The notes under the pieces are model-generated. The model was not told where the DNA came from, made no database searches, and was given only the letters and a program-made list of their open reading frames with translations. From IMG/VR virus record IMGVR_UViG_3300049846_000400, positions 1 through 44,608 of that record: a stretch of 44,608 nucleotides of DNA. The stretch is one strand, 5' to 3'. Position numbers and translations under genes: made by a program. The DNA is from a virus. Positions within the stretch are counted from its first letter, which is position 1. Each line of letters opens with the position of its first letter. Positions 19,163 through 27,187 of this stretch are shown in pieces.

Positions 19163-19663
19163 TTAGGATCCTCCTCCCATAGAAATAGTGAGTGGGTTAG
19201 AGAGTTGTGACGTACCTAGAACCGCCTTTTTACGAGCCTTCTTACGTACAGACGACTTGATCTTTGCTGCGTCTGGGTCTTGCCCAACCAGCTTCATACC
19301 CATTGCACGGTTAGCAGCCTCTTCAGAACGACGAGCCATTTCCTCGTTTTGAGCAAGCTGCTGCTGTAAAGCCGCCTCCTGAGCTGCCTGGGCAGCGGCA
19401 AACTGTGCCTCCTGACTAGCCATCTGCATCTCAGCCTGGGACATCTGCCAGGCCAGAGTCGCATTAAACTGATCAAGAGAGTCTTGCCTAGACTGCTCAT
19501 ATTGAGCTTTGTTTTGTGCAAGGCTTGCGTTAGCTTGTTCGGCCGCCGCACGCTGCGACTTCTTAACAAGCTTGTTTTGCTGCCTCTGGAATCGCTGCTG
19601 ACGCTGGCGTTCCTTTTTAATCTGTGAACTGGAGGGGCCACCCCCTCCGCCTCCTCCACACAT
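19163..19663 (-). CDS. Coiled-coil protein with poly-Gly start
   Basis: 166 residues beginning MCGGGGGGGPSSS, then a basic Gln/Arg coiled coil (residues 15-50), an Ala/Gln coiled coil (55-115) and a basic end with SVRKKARKKAVLGTSQL and a GGGS tail. The end recalls the KKARxxGTxxL...GGG tail common to small T7-like virion proteins (gp6.7/gp7.3 region). Two bases separate it from the next gene. Function unknown; a virion component is likely from its place between RNR and portal. Confidence 0.75.
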   Translation of the reverse strand: MCGGGGGGGPSSSQIKKERQRQQRFQRQQNKLVKKSQRAAAEQANASLAQNKAQYEQSRQDSLDQFNATLAWQMSQAEMQMASQEAQFAAAQAAQEAALQQQLAQNEEMARRSEEAANRAMGMKLVGQDPDAAKIKSSVRKKARKKAVLGTSQLSNPLTISMGGGS

Positions 19664-19863
19664 TAGAGTTCTCCTTTTAACTCAGATAACTTGTGCTTAA
19701 GTTGTCTGACAACAGAAACCTGACCAGCCCTATAGGCAATCTCAGTGAGGCCTAAGCTTGGTTCTGGCATCTGATCTGGGTACAGACTTTCCAGCTCGGC
19801 AATCAGCCGAGAAAGGGCCCCTGCAGATACATCCGAGAGGCCCAGTTGTTCAGTGATAATCAT
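19663..19863 (-). CDS. Small conserved-looking protein
   Basis: 66 residues, MIITEQLGLSDVSAGALSRL onwards, predicted mostly helical with no membrane segment. Its ATG overlaps the RNR stop (ATGA) and its stop meets the next gene, so it belongs to the same operon. No family recognised. Confidence 0.7.
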   Translation of the reverse strand: MIITEQLGLSDVSAGALSRLIAELESLYPDQMPEPSLGLTEIAYRAGQVSVVRQLKHKLSELKGEL

Positions 19864-22103
19864 TCAGGCTTGGTTTCAGCAAAGAGACACTTGTCTGAAT
19901 CGCAAGCAGCAGGGCCGGAAGCTTCAGATCCAGCCCCAAAGGCAGACATCGCAAGGGAGAAGTCTCCTGTCAACCGACGAGCCTCCACATCAGCAGAGAG
20001 CTGTTCATAGGTCTGCCGATCAATCGGCTCAAACGGAAGACGAGGGAACGTCTCATTGGCATCAAAGCGAGCCAACAAGGCTGCTGAGATGTAACCATTG
20101 CCAATGTTGTCGTAGATCAGCTGCGACAAGGGCTCGATTTCATTCTCTCGGAACTCAAGAGTTGCCGAGGTGTTATGCGTGGTGTAGTGCTGCTGCACCT
20201 GCATATAGAAATCAAACTGAGCTGCAACGCTGAACTGGTTCGGGTCGAACTTGTCGCAACCCTCCAGGTTGGCCCACACGGCCTCAGTTGGAATCTCTAC
20301 CAGCCACTCAGTACAGAGAGGATCACGAGGGTCGTCCAACAGGGCACCATCTGGCCCGCGATCAGACTGGCTGGGGATGATCCGATAGCCGTAAGCCTCA
20401 CACGCCAGAGCGACAGGGTCGTTCTTGGCAAAGGTGATGCGACGGATAAACCGAGCAGCCTTGGGAGGATGCCAACCAGGGGAAGCCCCAGTCAGGAGGC
20501 TCTTGGTGCCGGCGGGCTGGACCGTAGTAGTTCGGTTGGGAACACGGAGGCCGTGCCGCTCGCAGTAATCCTTGACAGTGGTCTCGACAATGTCGCGCCA
20601 GAACTTGAGGTAAAGGGCCTCAGTGTCGTGGTAGTACTCATTGCGGGGACGGCCCTTGGCCCACCACTCCAGCCAGGGAGCGCCAAAGCGCTTCACAAAG
20701 AAGTCGAACAGGCCGGTAAAGGAGACGCCGATGATCGGGTCCACAGCACGGCTGTACTGGTAACGCTCTTCCTTAAATTGGTGGTGGAGCAGAGCACACG
20801 CGCTAAGAGCAGCGGCCTGGAAGGCGGCTACCTGAGCCTGCTTGTCGGCAGGGTCAATCGTGTTGAGATGAACTTCCGACAGGTTGCAGTGGAAATCCTT
20901 ACCGAGGATCTCGCCACAGGGATTGAGGCCGTAGCGACCCAGGCGGTGCTCCAGCTCACGCTCGTCGAGCAGAGGCTCACACTTCAGCAGATACTTACGT
21001 GCTGCCTCTTTACCCTCATTCTCATAGATGTCAATGAACTTGTCCTGTTGCTCACGGAAGAACAACAGGTCAGCATTGGAACGAGCGATAGCTTCCGGTG
21101 CATATTGGATAGCACCCTCGCCTGAATAAAACTGTTTGGTTACCGAAGCCTTAACCTCATCAAAGGACGGCTTGGTGTGATACACCCGAGTGTGATTAGC
21201 CATTCGCAGGGCATCACGCTCAGGATCGATACGCCACTTTCCATCTTCGCCTTGCTGCCAAAGGTTATCCTTTGCTACTGCAGCATCCTCGTCAGCGCAA
21301 TCGAACTGACGCATACCAGCACTTCGGCGCACGTTGCCTGCGACGACAGCCAGTGACGACTCGTCTAGCAACAGACAGCATTCAACAGAAGTCAGTTTCC
21401 TTCCGTATGCTTTATGGAGAATCTCGCCAGCACGGCGATAGAAGTGGGCAAGTTTAACGGGGTTAGCCACACCCCCGAAGCCCTGAATCGGACTTCCTGG
21501 GGGCCGAACACTACTCAAGTCGACCGTAACACTAGCAACACTAAGGTTCGCATCGGTAGCTAACTCCAGGAGCGCGAGAAAGGCGTCTGTCCAACCTTCG
21601 CGTGAATCGCCCACATAGATTGTGGCGCTTTCTCCTTCTATAATGGATCGCCTGGTATTAGGATCCCTAATCTCAGCTTCACCGATATTCTCCAGTACGG
21701 TGAGGTTAAATTGATTGCAGATCGGAGGCAGCTGATCAATACAACGAGGCTCAAGAATTGCGCCTGTACCTGAGCCCATCATCAACAGCTCCATTTGGAG
21801 CGGGAAGGCTTTCAGGTCGCAGGTGTCTGTGCTGGTGCAGTTGTAAGCGCCTGAGAAGTTCTTGCGCTCTTCTACCCAGGGAGTGCCTCCAACCCACAGC
21901 CATCGGCCGGAGGGCAGGGAGTGAAGCTTAGTCATCTGGTCCCGGACCAGGGCTTCCTCTTCAGCGTTGAACTTACCGACCTTGCTCAGTCCAAAGACGC
22001 AGCGGTCAACAACATCGGACCAATTCTCTTTACCGCCTTCTGTACGGCGGCTGTACGTGCGGTAGAAGACGGGGTTTGCGGAGGGGGCGTTGTCAGGAAA
22101 CAT
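19860..22103 (-). CDS. Class II (adenosylcobalamin) ribonucleotide reductase
   Basis: 747 residues, the size of monomeric ribonucleoside-triphosphate reductase of the Lactobacillus type. Markers: FSGAYNCTSTDTCDLKAFP with the first redox Cys, GSGTGAILEP, the active-site run NPCGEI followed by HCNLSEVHLNT, and a C-terminal CDSDKC pair for re-reduction. It makes dNTPs from host NTPs using B12, which marine picocyanobacteria make as pseudocobalamin, and works with ThyX upstream. No regulatory B12 riboswitch was seen ahead of it. Confidence 0.95.
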   Translation of the reverse strand: MFPDNAPSANPVFYRTYSRRTEGGKENWSDVVDRCVFGLSKVGKFNAEEEALVRDQMTKLHSLPSGRWLWVGGTPWVEERKNFSGAYNCTSTDTCDLKAFPLQMELLMMGSGTGAILEPRCIDQLPPICNQFNLTVLENIGEAEIRDPNTRRSIIEGESATIYVGDSREGWTDAFLALLELATDANLSVASVTVDLSSVRPPGSPIQGFGGVANPVKLAHFYRRAGEILHKAYGRKLTSVECCLLLDESSLAVVAGNVRRSAGMRQFDCADEDAAVAKDNLWQQGEDGKWRIDPERDALRMANHTRVYHTKPSFDEVKASVTKQFYSGEGAIQYAPEAIARSNADLLFFREQQDKFIDIYENEGKEAARKYLLKCEPLLDERELEHRLGRYGLNPCGEILGKDFHCNLSEVHLNTIDPADKQAQVAAFQAAALSACALLHHQFKEERYQYSRAVDPIIGVSFTGLFDFFVKRFGAPWLEWWAKGRPRNEYYHDTEALYLKFWRDIVETTVKDYCERHGLRVPNRTTTVQPAGTKSLLTGASPGWHPPKAARFIRRITFAKNDPVALACEAYGYRIIPSQSDRGPDGALLDDPRDPLCTEWLVEIPTEAVWANLEGCDKFDPNQFSVAAQFDFYMQVQQHYTTHNTSATLEFRENEIEPLSQLIYDNIGNGYISAALLARFDANETFPRLPFEPIDRQTYEQLSADVEARRLTGDFSLAMSAFGAGSEASGPAACDSDKCLFAETKPE

Positions 22104-22263
22104 TCTTGAGATATGCTTGATTCAGTTGGTTTACTTTTGCGTCGATGAGGTGAAAGGAAGTCACCCATCCTTTTTCTGTCCCTACGACGATCTCTACGTC
22201 ACCGTTAGGAAGGGACGTAATTAACGGCTCGGGCGGTGTCAGGGAACTCTCTGATGAAGACAT
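22093..22263 (-). CDS. Small protein between ThyX and RNR
   Basis: 56 residues from the ATG at 22263: a Ser-rich start, then LPNGDVEIVVGTEKGWVTSF and HLIDAKVNQLNQAYL, a compact beta-then-helix pattern. It overlaps the end of thyX (59 bases) and the start of RNR (11 bases). The pattern resembles short phage proteins with a beta hairpin and one helix, but no named family is claimed. Confidence 0.6.
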   Translation of the reverse strand: MSSSESSLTPPEPLITSLPNGDVEIVVGTEKGWVTSFHLIDAKVNQLNQAYLKNVS

Positions 22264-22843
22264 GCTTGATTTGCTCTGCAACGTGTCTGTGCTCCTTCTG
22301 AGTTGCAGGATCTGTACGCAGCTGAAGGTAATGGATCCAAGAACGGAGCGTGCCGTTCATATACATACGGGTTGTCGTGGCTAGAGGGAGCACCTCTCTG
22401 GCACACTCCTTAGCAACACCAACATCAAGCAGACGGCGATAGAGACGATACGAATCGGCGTAATGCTTAGCAATGTCGTATTGCAGTAGATCGACTAGAC
22501 CAGGGTCTAAGTCGTCGATACTGTTCTGCCTATTCTTGGTGTCTTGCCTACGCAGCTCAGGCAGCTCAGGAGGTGCGTCAACCTCTGCATAGCGTTGACT
22601 AAATTCCTGATATGAAAACGACCTATGCCGAAGCACCTGTTGGGCGATACTTCTGGTCGTCTCAATCTCAACGCACATGTTTACCATTTCAAATGGAGAC
22701 CAGTGCTTGTTCTTGATTAGATAGCTGATAAGCCTAGGAGCTGTCTCCTTGTTGTTTTCATTAGCGGGATTTGAAACACGGGCCATCTTGGCGATGAGTT
22801 CGTCACCACCCTCAGTGGCCCAGACAAGCTTGACTGAGCTCAT
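22205..22843 (-). CDS. thyX: Flavin-dependent thymidylate synthase
   Basis: 212 residues. The ThyX signature RHRSFSYQEFSQRY (RHR-x7-S) is intact, and HWSPFEMVNMCVEIET and PLATTTRMYMNGTLRSW are typical of the family. It converts dUMP to dTMP with methylenetetrahydrofolate and FAD/NADPH, complementing the neighbouring RNR. Overlaps the MazG-like gene by four bases. Confidence 0.95.
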   Translation of the reverse strand: MSSVKLVWATEGGDELIAKMARVSNPANENNKETAPRLISYLIKNKHWSPFEMVNMCVEIETTRSIAQQVLRHRSFSYQEFSQRYAEVDAPPELPELRRQDTKNRQNSIDDLDPGLVDLLQYDIAKHYADSYRLYRRLLDVGVAKECAREVLPLATTTRMYMNGTLRSWIHYLQLRTDPATQKEHRHVAEQIKHVFIREFPDTARAVNYVPS

Positions 22844-23217
22844 ACAAGATCAATTAATTGAGGTGGTTTATAGTTGGGGCCTTTGAGAACCTTGCCATCG
22901 TCTCGGCGTAACGGCTTGCCATCCACTAACTTGCTGAGGTTGGATTGATGAACTCGCTCAAGAGCTTCATCAAGGTCCCAACCCGCAGCTGCTGCAAACT
23001 GGTACACCACATAAGCTAGATCTGCTAACTCCTTAAGTAGGCCCTCACGCGATCTCTTACAGGTGATCAGCTTGCTAACAGTGTCAGCAGATTCCAGCAC
23101 CTCCTTAAACTCCTCTACGATGAGACGGAGTTGAAGATCAATCTGTTCCTTGTTAAGGGCACCTGTGGGCTGGCCCATCAGGCTACGAAATTCAACGGCT
23201 TCTGCGTAATGACTCAT
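22840..23217 (-). CDS. MazG-like nucleotide pyrophosphohydrolase
   Basis: 125 residues with the MazG/PRA-PH metal-binding pattern: IVEEFKEVLE (ExxE) and LKELADLAYVVYQF (ExxD) on successive helices, then DLDEALERVHQSNLSKL. Such enzymes hydrolyse nucleoside triphosphates to monophosphates; in cyanophages they are usually taken to adjust nucleotide pools. Its company with ThyX and RNR fits. Substrate cannot be told from sequence. Confidence 0.85.
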   Translation of the reverse strand: MSHYAEAVEFRSLMGQPTGALNKEQIDLQLRLIVEEFKEVLESADTVSKLITCKRSREGLLKELADLAYVVYQFAAAAGWDLDEALERVHQSNLSKLVDGKPLRRDDGKVLKGPNYKPPQLIDLV

Positions 23218-23429
23218 CGGTTACGGCTAGCGGAAACGAGATAGATCTTTTTGTCGATGTAGGCTTTTGCCTTGAGTAGGTCATCAAGCTCTTCCTCGTA
23301 TTGCTTATGGCCAGCACGACATACGTACTTGACCACATTGCCAAGGAAGTAATCCAGCTTCTGGTCCGCAATAAAGTCCCAGACCTCAATGGCCCCACGC
23401 TGGTAGTGGGAAGGCGAGTATTTGGACAT
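23214..23429 (-). CDS. DUF3310-type small protein
   Basis: 71 residues with the DUF3310 pattern: HYQRGAIEVWDFI, LGNVVKYVCRAGHK, and DLLKAKAYIDKKI. This family is widespread in phages, often beside nucleotide-metabolism genes; its biochemical role is not established. First gene after the 200-bp regulatory gap; overlaps the MazG-like gene by four bases. Confidence 0.85.
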   Translation of the reverse strand: MSKYSPSHYQRGAIEVWDFIADQKLDYFLGNVVKYVCRAGHKQYEEELDDLLKAKAYIDKKIYLVSASRNR

Positions 23430-23626
23430 ATGTATATTGTTAGTGGGTTTGACTACTCGGATGGGTTGAACTGTCAGGAAATTCCTGAATATTTGACACG
23501 TCTGGGCAACGTGTAAGGCCGCCTTACAAATTGCTTAATTGCTGGGGCGGTGGGTTAAAAATAAGCTCGGCTGACAAAGAATGCGCTCACCAAGCCCCCG
23601 CCGCACAAAAACAGAAGGGGGTCTGA
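23430..23626 (-). promoter_or_regulatory. Intergenic control region before nucleotide operon
   Basis: 197 noncoding bases separating the replication genes from the nucleotide operon. Reading down the minus strand it holds a terminator-like hairpin, then three separate dyads: GTAAGGCCGCCTTAC (23513-23527), ACACGT-N7-ACGTGT (23496-23514) and CAGGAAATTCCTG (23475-23487), then the DUF3310 start. Dyads of this kind suggest protein-binding operators or RNA hairpins near a promoter. No B12-box was recognised. Confidence 0.6.
23557..23595 (-). terminator. Terminator-like hairpin
   Basis: On the minus strand GCTTGG pairs with CCGAGC (one G-U) around a 19-base loop and is followed by TTATTTTT. The large loop makes it a weaker call than the capsid terminator. 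It would end transcripts from the replication genes. Confidence 0.5.
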
Positions 23627-23845
23627 CTACTGGGCTTCAAGCTCATCAGCGATTCTGAGCAGCTCATAGCGGATGCCGTAGCTCTCAAGTTTTTCTGGCA
23701 CCACCTGATCGGCAGCAGTGCGAAGGGCGGCGGCAAGAGATACTCGTTCCTCCTCGCACATCTTCATCCGATCAGGATCATTCGTAAAAGCAACTACCAC
23801 TGCTTTAGTTGCAGAGGAAAGGTTGCGCGAAACAAGGTCAGCCAT
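23627..23845 (-). CDS. Small helical protein
   Basis: 72 residues, MADLVSRNLSSATKAVVVAF onwards, rich in Ala/Glu/Leu, predicted all helical, ending LRIADELEAQ. Last gene before the control gap. No family recognised. Confidence 0.65.
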   Translation of the reverse strand: MADLVSRNLSSATKAVVVAFTNDPDRMKMCEEERVSLAAALRTAADQVVPEKLESYGIRYELLRIADELEAQ

Positions 23846-23859
23846 AGAAGTGTGTAGAT

Positions 23860-24075
23860 CTACTTTTCCAAATCCTTGAGTATGTCTTTTGCCATCTTGA
23901 GGTACTTGCGCTTGTTGTATCTAATAAGGAGGATATCCTTCTCTAGCTTGAGTCGAAACAAAAAACGCTCAACATTGAGCACGAGCTCTTGCCACTTCAA
24001 CCAGAGGTAACGAATGACGTTGAAGTCAACGATCGCCAATGCTGCCAAGAAGGCAAAGAAGTAGATGTAGTTCAT
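23860..24075 (-). CDS. Small membrane protein
   Basis: 71 residues. One N-terminal hydrophobic segment (residues about 3-25, YIYFFAFLAALAIVDFNVIR), followed by a basic amphipathic tail (KRKYLKMAKDILKDLEK). Likely inserted in the inner membrane with the basic part in the cytoplasm. It starts at the stop of the exonuclease gene. Function unknown. Confidence 0.65.
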   Translation of the reverse strand: MNYIYFFAFLAALAIVDFNVIRYLWLKWQELVLNVERFLFRLKLEKDILLIRYNKRKYLKMAKDILKDLEK

Positions 24076-24803
24076 TAGGGAGAGAAGAGAATGACGGCTT
24101 GCCCTTCCTCATCCCAGAGATCATTTGTGAGGATCGTTGCAAGACGAATGTTTCTAATAGCGTCGGCTTCAGTTAGGCCGGCAGAGATATAGGTGTCGCG
24201 AACCTTCTCGTAGTATTTGCCGTCCTTTACCTTGCCCAGGATTGCGTCTGCTTTCTTAGGGCCTACACCAGGAACTCCGATGTACCCATCCGTCTGATCG
24301 CCAGTCAGGGCTTGATGCCAACGCTTGTAGGCTGCCTTCTCAGGGGTCTGTAGGAACTCCTGCTTTCCGTTCCAAATACGACAAGCGAATTGCTCCATAT
24401 CCTTGTCAGGGGAGCACAGGATGAAATTGTCGTACTTACCAGAGGTGACTACAATGCCAATAGCATCATCTGCCTCTAGCAGCGGCATCTGTACGGACTC
24501 CCACTGGGATTTAGACCACTCCTTGAGCTTCTTGTACCCAGCCGGCTTTCTCTTAATTCGATTCCCCTTATAGGTAGGGTCTACTCCCTTACGGAAGTTC
24601 AGCTCATCAGTAAAGAAAAGAATAAACTGATCAGTATCAAACCTAGTACAGAGATTGTTGATGTCTTGCTGAACAATCTGACGACCCCTTGCAAAGTTGC
24701 CAATGACAACAGTGAGTTCAGGCTCAAATTCAAGCTCTTCTTCAGCAGCGGAAGCGGCACGGTAGACAATCGGATCAGCATCAATCAGCAGCAGTGGTTG
24801 CAT
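24075..24803 (-). CDS. 5'-3' exonuclease, gp6-like
   Basis: 242 residues (T7 gp6 300). FEN-family features: LLIDADPIVYRAA at the start, EADDAIGIVV, LCSPDKDMEQFA and the helix-three-turn-helix DGYIGVPGVGPKKADAIL. It degrades host DNA and removes RNA primers during replication. Its start lies inside the end of the endonuclease VII gene (23-base overlap). Confidence 0.92.
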   Translation of the reverse strand: MQPLLLIDADPIVYRAASAAEEELEFEPELTVVIGNFARGRQIVQQDINNLCTRFDTDQFILFFTDELNFRKGVDPTYKGNRIKRKPAGYKKLKEWSKSQWESVQMPLLEADDAIGIVVTSGKYDNFILCSPDKDMEQFACRIWNGKQEFLQTPEKAAYKRWHQALTGDQTDGYIGVPGVGPKKADAILGKVKDGKYYEKVRDTYISAGLTEADAIRNIRLATILTNDLWDEEGQAVILFSP

Positions 24804-25200
24804 TAGTGTAATCGAGAAGATAAAAGTAGGCGCGTTTAATCACGTCAGGGTCATCGTTGAACTTGCCAAACCCAAGGTTGCAACTATTGCAGATGTAACC
24901 TCGAAAGCTTTCTGTTAGATGATTGTGATCAAGCACCCAGGCATCAGTATGGGAGAGGCAGACAGGGCATATACCTGGAGGCGGTGGTGGGTGGAGCTTG
25001 CGAAGTCTGTTACGGACTTTGGCCAGCTCACTTCCACACGCCTTACAGGTATTCCGTCTTCCAGAACCAGGGACAGAGAACAAGTGGAACTCGTCTAACG
25101 TCCTGAGCTCACCACACTTTCGACACCGCTTAGTGTGTATCTCCCCAGTTGAGTCCTGACTGAACCTCGCAGTCAAGGGGAGTTCTAAACTTAATTGCAT
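24781..25200 (-). CDS. Recombination endonuclease VII-like protein
   Basis: 139 residues. A first zinc pair CRKCGE and CKACGS, then CPVCLSHTDAWVLDHNHLT followed by RGYICNSCNLGFGKFNDD: this is the His-Me finger/endonuclease VII pattern (C-x2-C, DHNH, C-x2-CN). T4 endonuclease VII resolves branched DNA; many such phage genes are homing-type insertions. Its first 24 codons overlap the 3' end of DNA polymerase, consistent with insertion beside that gene. No Met lies after the polymerase stop, so the start at 25200 was kept. Confidence 0.85.
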   Translation of the reverse strand: MQLSLELPLTARFSQDSTGEIHTKRCRKCGELRTLDEFHLFSVPGSGRRNTCKACGSELAKVRNRLRKLHPPPPPGICPVCLSHTDAWVLDHNHLTESFRGYICNSCNLGFGKFNDDPDVIKRAYFYLLDYTNATTAAD

Positions 25201-26896
25201 ACTCTACGTCTTTCATAGCAAGCGGTATAAGGGTCTTGACCATCTCTACGTGCTCAGGTGCAACGGAGAGCTGCATCTCGTCGTGGACGAAAGCAAGCGG
25301 TGTGTAATCGACACCGGCCTCTTTGAGCAGTTCATTAGTACGTACAACCCACATCTTGCAGATTGACGCTCCACATGACTGGAGGAGGTAGTTCAAAGAG
25401 GCATGTGACTTCTTGATCCGAATAGGTCTTCCATCGATGCCATAGATGACACCGGACTCAGCACGCTTTTGAACAGCGGTGACAAGATCACGGAATCCTT
25501 CGATACCGTCTAGCAGTTTTGCTCTGAGCTCTTTACCTCTGGCAGAAGCTTCCTTCTTTGAAGCGCCGGCAGACAATCCAAGCTTAACATCGCCCCCTCC
25601 GTAGATCATACAGTAGGTTATAACTTTCTGAGTTCTCCGATCTACTCCAGAAATGTCCGCCATTGCTTGGTGGATATCGCCTTCAACGACTGTCTTTCCG
25701 AAGGAGCCACCGTCGTATCGTGCCAGATAATGAGCAAGGCAACGAAGTTCGAGGCCAGAAGCGTCAGCGCCAACTTGAATACGATCCTTGCCGGCATAAA
25801 ACAACTCACGGCATTCGTGACTACTCGGAACCTGGGCAAGATTTGGACGTAGGTGAACATTTCTTCCGGTGGCAGTGTTGAGAAGACAGCTGTGATGAAT
25901 GCAGCCATCCTTCTCCACCATTTGCAGCCAGCTGTTCTTGCCTTCAGACAAAAGTCCTAAGGCTTTCTGCAGCTCCAGAATCCGAGCAAACTGCTTGCTC
26001 TCTTCTGTACCTATTGCAAGGAGAACATCTTCATCGATCTTGGGCTTGCCAGTATCGGTGAAGTCTGTGGGCTCCCATCCACGGTGCTTCTGGAAAGCCC
26101 AGGCGATGTGATCACGGCTGGTAGGACTGAATTCGGTAAGGCGCGTCATCGGAGCCCCGGTGACATACCCACGTGTGGCGTCATTACGTCGGGGAACAAA
26201 CTCCTTGCCTGCCACAAATGTGAATGTGGCTCGCATCTGGTCTGAGAGCGTTTCGATTTCAGTCCGTAGCCGACTCTCTAAGGCGTGAGCCTTGTAGACA
26301 TCGAATGGATATCCAGCCTGCTCTTGCCAAGCCATGATCTCTGCACACTTGTGCTCAAGATCAATAGCCCGCTGATATTCCTCAAGCTTAGGCTCGAACA
26401 TCTTGACGAGAGGATAGTTAGCCTCAACGTCTTGTGTGCAGTAATCCAGCATCTCTGGTGTGTAAACACTCCAGTCGCCGTGCAACTGCTTGCCGTACTC
26501 GCTCTTTAGGACACCAAGGCGGTAGCCCCAAGACTCTAGGGAGTGACGACCGTACAAGTTACCCGGCATGTTGGCCGGTTTAGCTCGTAAGTCTCGATCC
26601 AGCATGTCAGTAAAGAACATGCGAGACAGAATTAGAGTGTCATACAGCTTCCCGTTCCAGGGCTTGAAGAACGGATATATTTCCTGGATCGCTGGTACAT
26701 CAAAACCTAAGATATTATGCCCCCATAATTCATCAGCTTCCATCAACAAGGTAAGGCCGTTCGTTACAGAACTGTTCCTGCCGCTGTCGTCGAACCTGTA
26801 AACCTCTTGGGTATCTAGGTCCTTGGCCACGACACAGTGAACCGTTGTGAGCTTGCGGAGAAGCCCATCGGTCTCAATATCAAAGACATATCTCAT
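25130..26896 (-). CDS. Family A DNA polymerase, gp5-like
   Basis: 588 residues (T7 gp5 704). Proofreading motifs are present: FDIETDGL, WGHNILGFDVPAI and YCTQDVEANY. Polymerase motif A is ADASGLELRCLAHY, motif B RRTQKVITYCMIYGGG, motif C FVHDEM. Between thumb and motif A the protein goes directly from KEFVPRRNDATRGYVTGAP to SPTSRDHI: about 30 residues that in T7 belong to the thioredoxin-binding loop are absent. Replicates the phage genome with gp4 and gp2.5. The gene just upstream encodes a thioredoxin-fold protein. Confidence 0.96.
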   Translation of the reverse strand: MRYVFDIETDGLLRKLTTVHCVVAKDLDTQEVYRFDDSGRNSSVTNGLTLLMEADELWGHNILGFDVPAIQEIYPFFKPWNGKLYDTLILSRMFFTDMLDRDLRAKPANMPGNLYGRHSLESWGYRLGVLKSEYGKQLHGDWSVYTPEMLDYCTQDVEANYPLVKMFEPKLEEYQRAIDLEHKCAEIMAWQEQAGYPFDVYKAHALESRLRTEIETLSDQMRATFTFVAGKEFVPRRNDATRGYVTGAPMTRLTEFSPTSRDHIAWAFQKHRGWEPTDFTDTGKPKIDEDVLLAIGTEESKQFARILELQKALGLLSEGKNSWLQMVEKDGCIHHSCLLNTATGRNVHLRPNLAQVPSSHECRELFYAGKDRIQVGADASGLELRCLAHYLARYDGGSFGKTVVEGDIHQAMADISGVDRRTQKVITYCMIYGGGDVKLGLSAGASKKEASARGKELRAKLLDGIEGFRDLVTAVQKRAESGVIYGIDGRPIRIKKSHASLNYLLQSCGASICKMWVVRTNELLKEAGVDYTPLAFVHDEMQLSVAPEHVEMVKTLIPLAMKDVEYAIKFRTPLDCEVQSGLNWGDTH

Positions 26897-27177
26897 CGGC
26901 CATTTGCTCGGTAGAAATCAATAACCTGCATAAGTGCTCGCAAGTGTTCTTCGTGCATCTTCCGCACCTGTGTCTCTCTCCTCAGGACATTGGCCTGGTG
27001 GTCGAGAACGAGCAGGGTTGGAAACTCTGTAATCGAATAAGAGATACAAACAGCCTTGTGGTATTGCCTCTCCAGGACTGCTGTGTAGCAGCGGTAGTTC
27101 GTACCGTCTAAAGCACTCTCTAGGTTGTCCAGAGCCACCTGAGAGGGCAGGTGATCGTTCTCTGTGAATAGAACCAA
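26893..27177 (-). CDS. Thioredoxin-fold protein without CxxC
   Basis: 94 residues if the TTG at 27177 is the start; the frame stays open upstream inside the primase gene, so the true start is uncertain (an ATG further up, near 27350, is less likely). The sequence LVLFTENDHLPSQVALDNLE and later SITEFPTLLVLDHQANVLRR follow the thioredoxin pattern, with PT as the cis-Pro position, but the usual WCGPC is replaced by TENDHLP, so no redox dithiol exists. It overlaps the DNA polymerase start by four bases. T7 polymerase uses host thioredoxin as processivity factor, so a structural partner role is suggested but unproven. Confidence 0.7.
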   Translation of the reverse strand: MVLFTENDHLPSQVALDNLESALDGTNYRCYTAVLERQYHKAVCISYSITEFPTLLVLDHQANVLRRETQVRKMHEEHLRALMQVIDFYRANGR

Positions 27178-27187
27178 GTGATGCGGC

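Noticed and set aside
23430-23626. Cobalamin riboswitch for the B12-dependent RNR
   Set aside because: No B12-box or typical long multi-arm fold was found, and RNR is four genes downstream.
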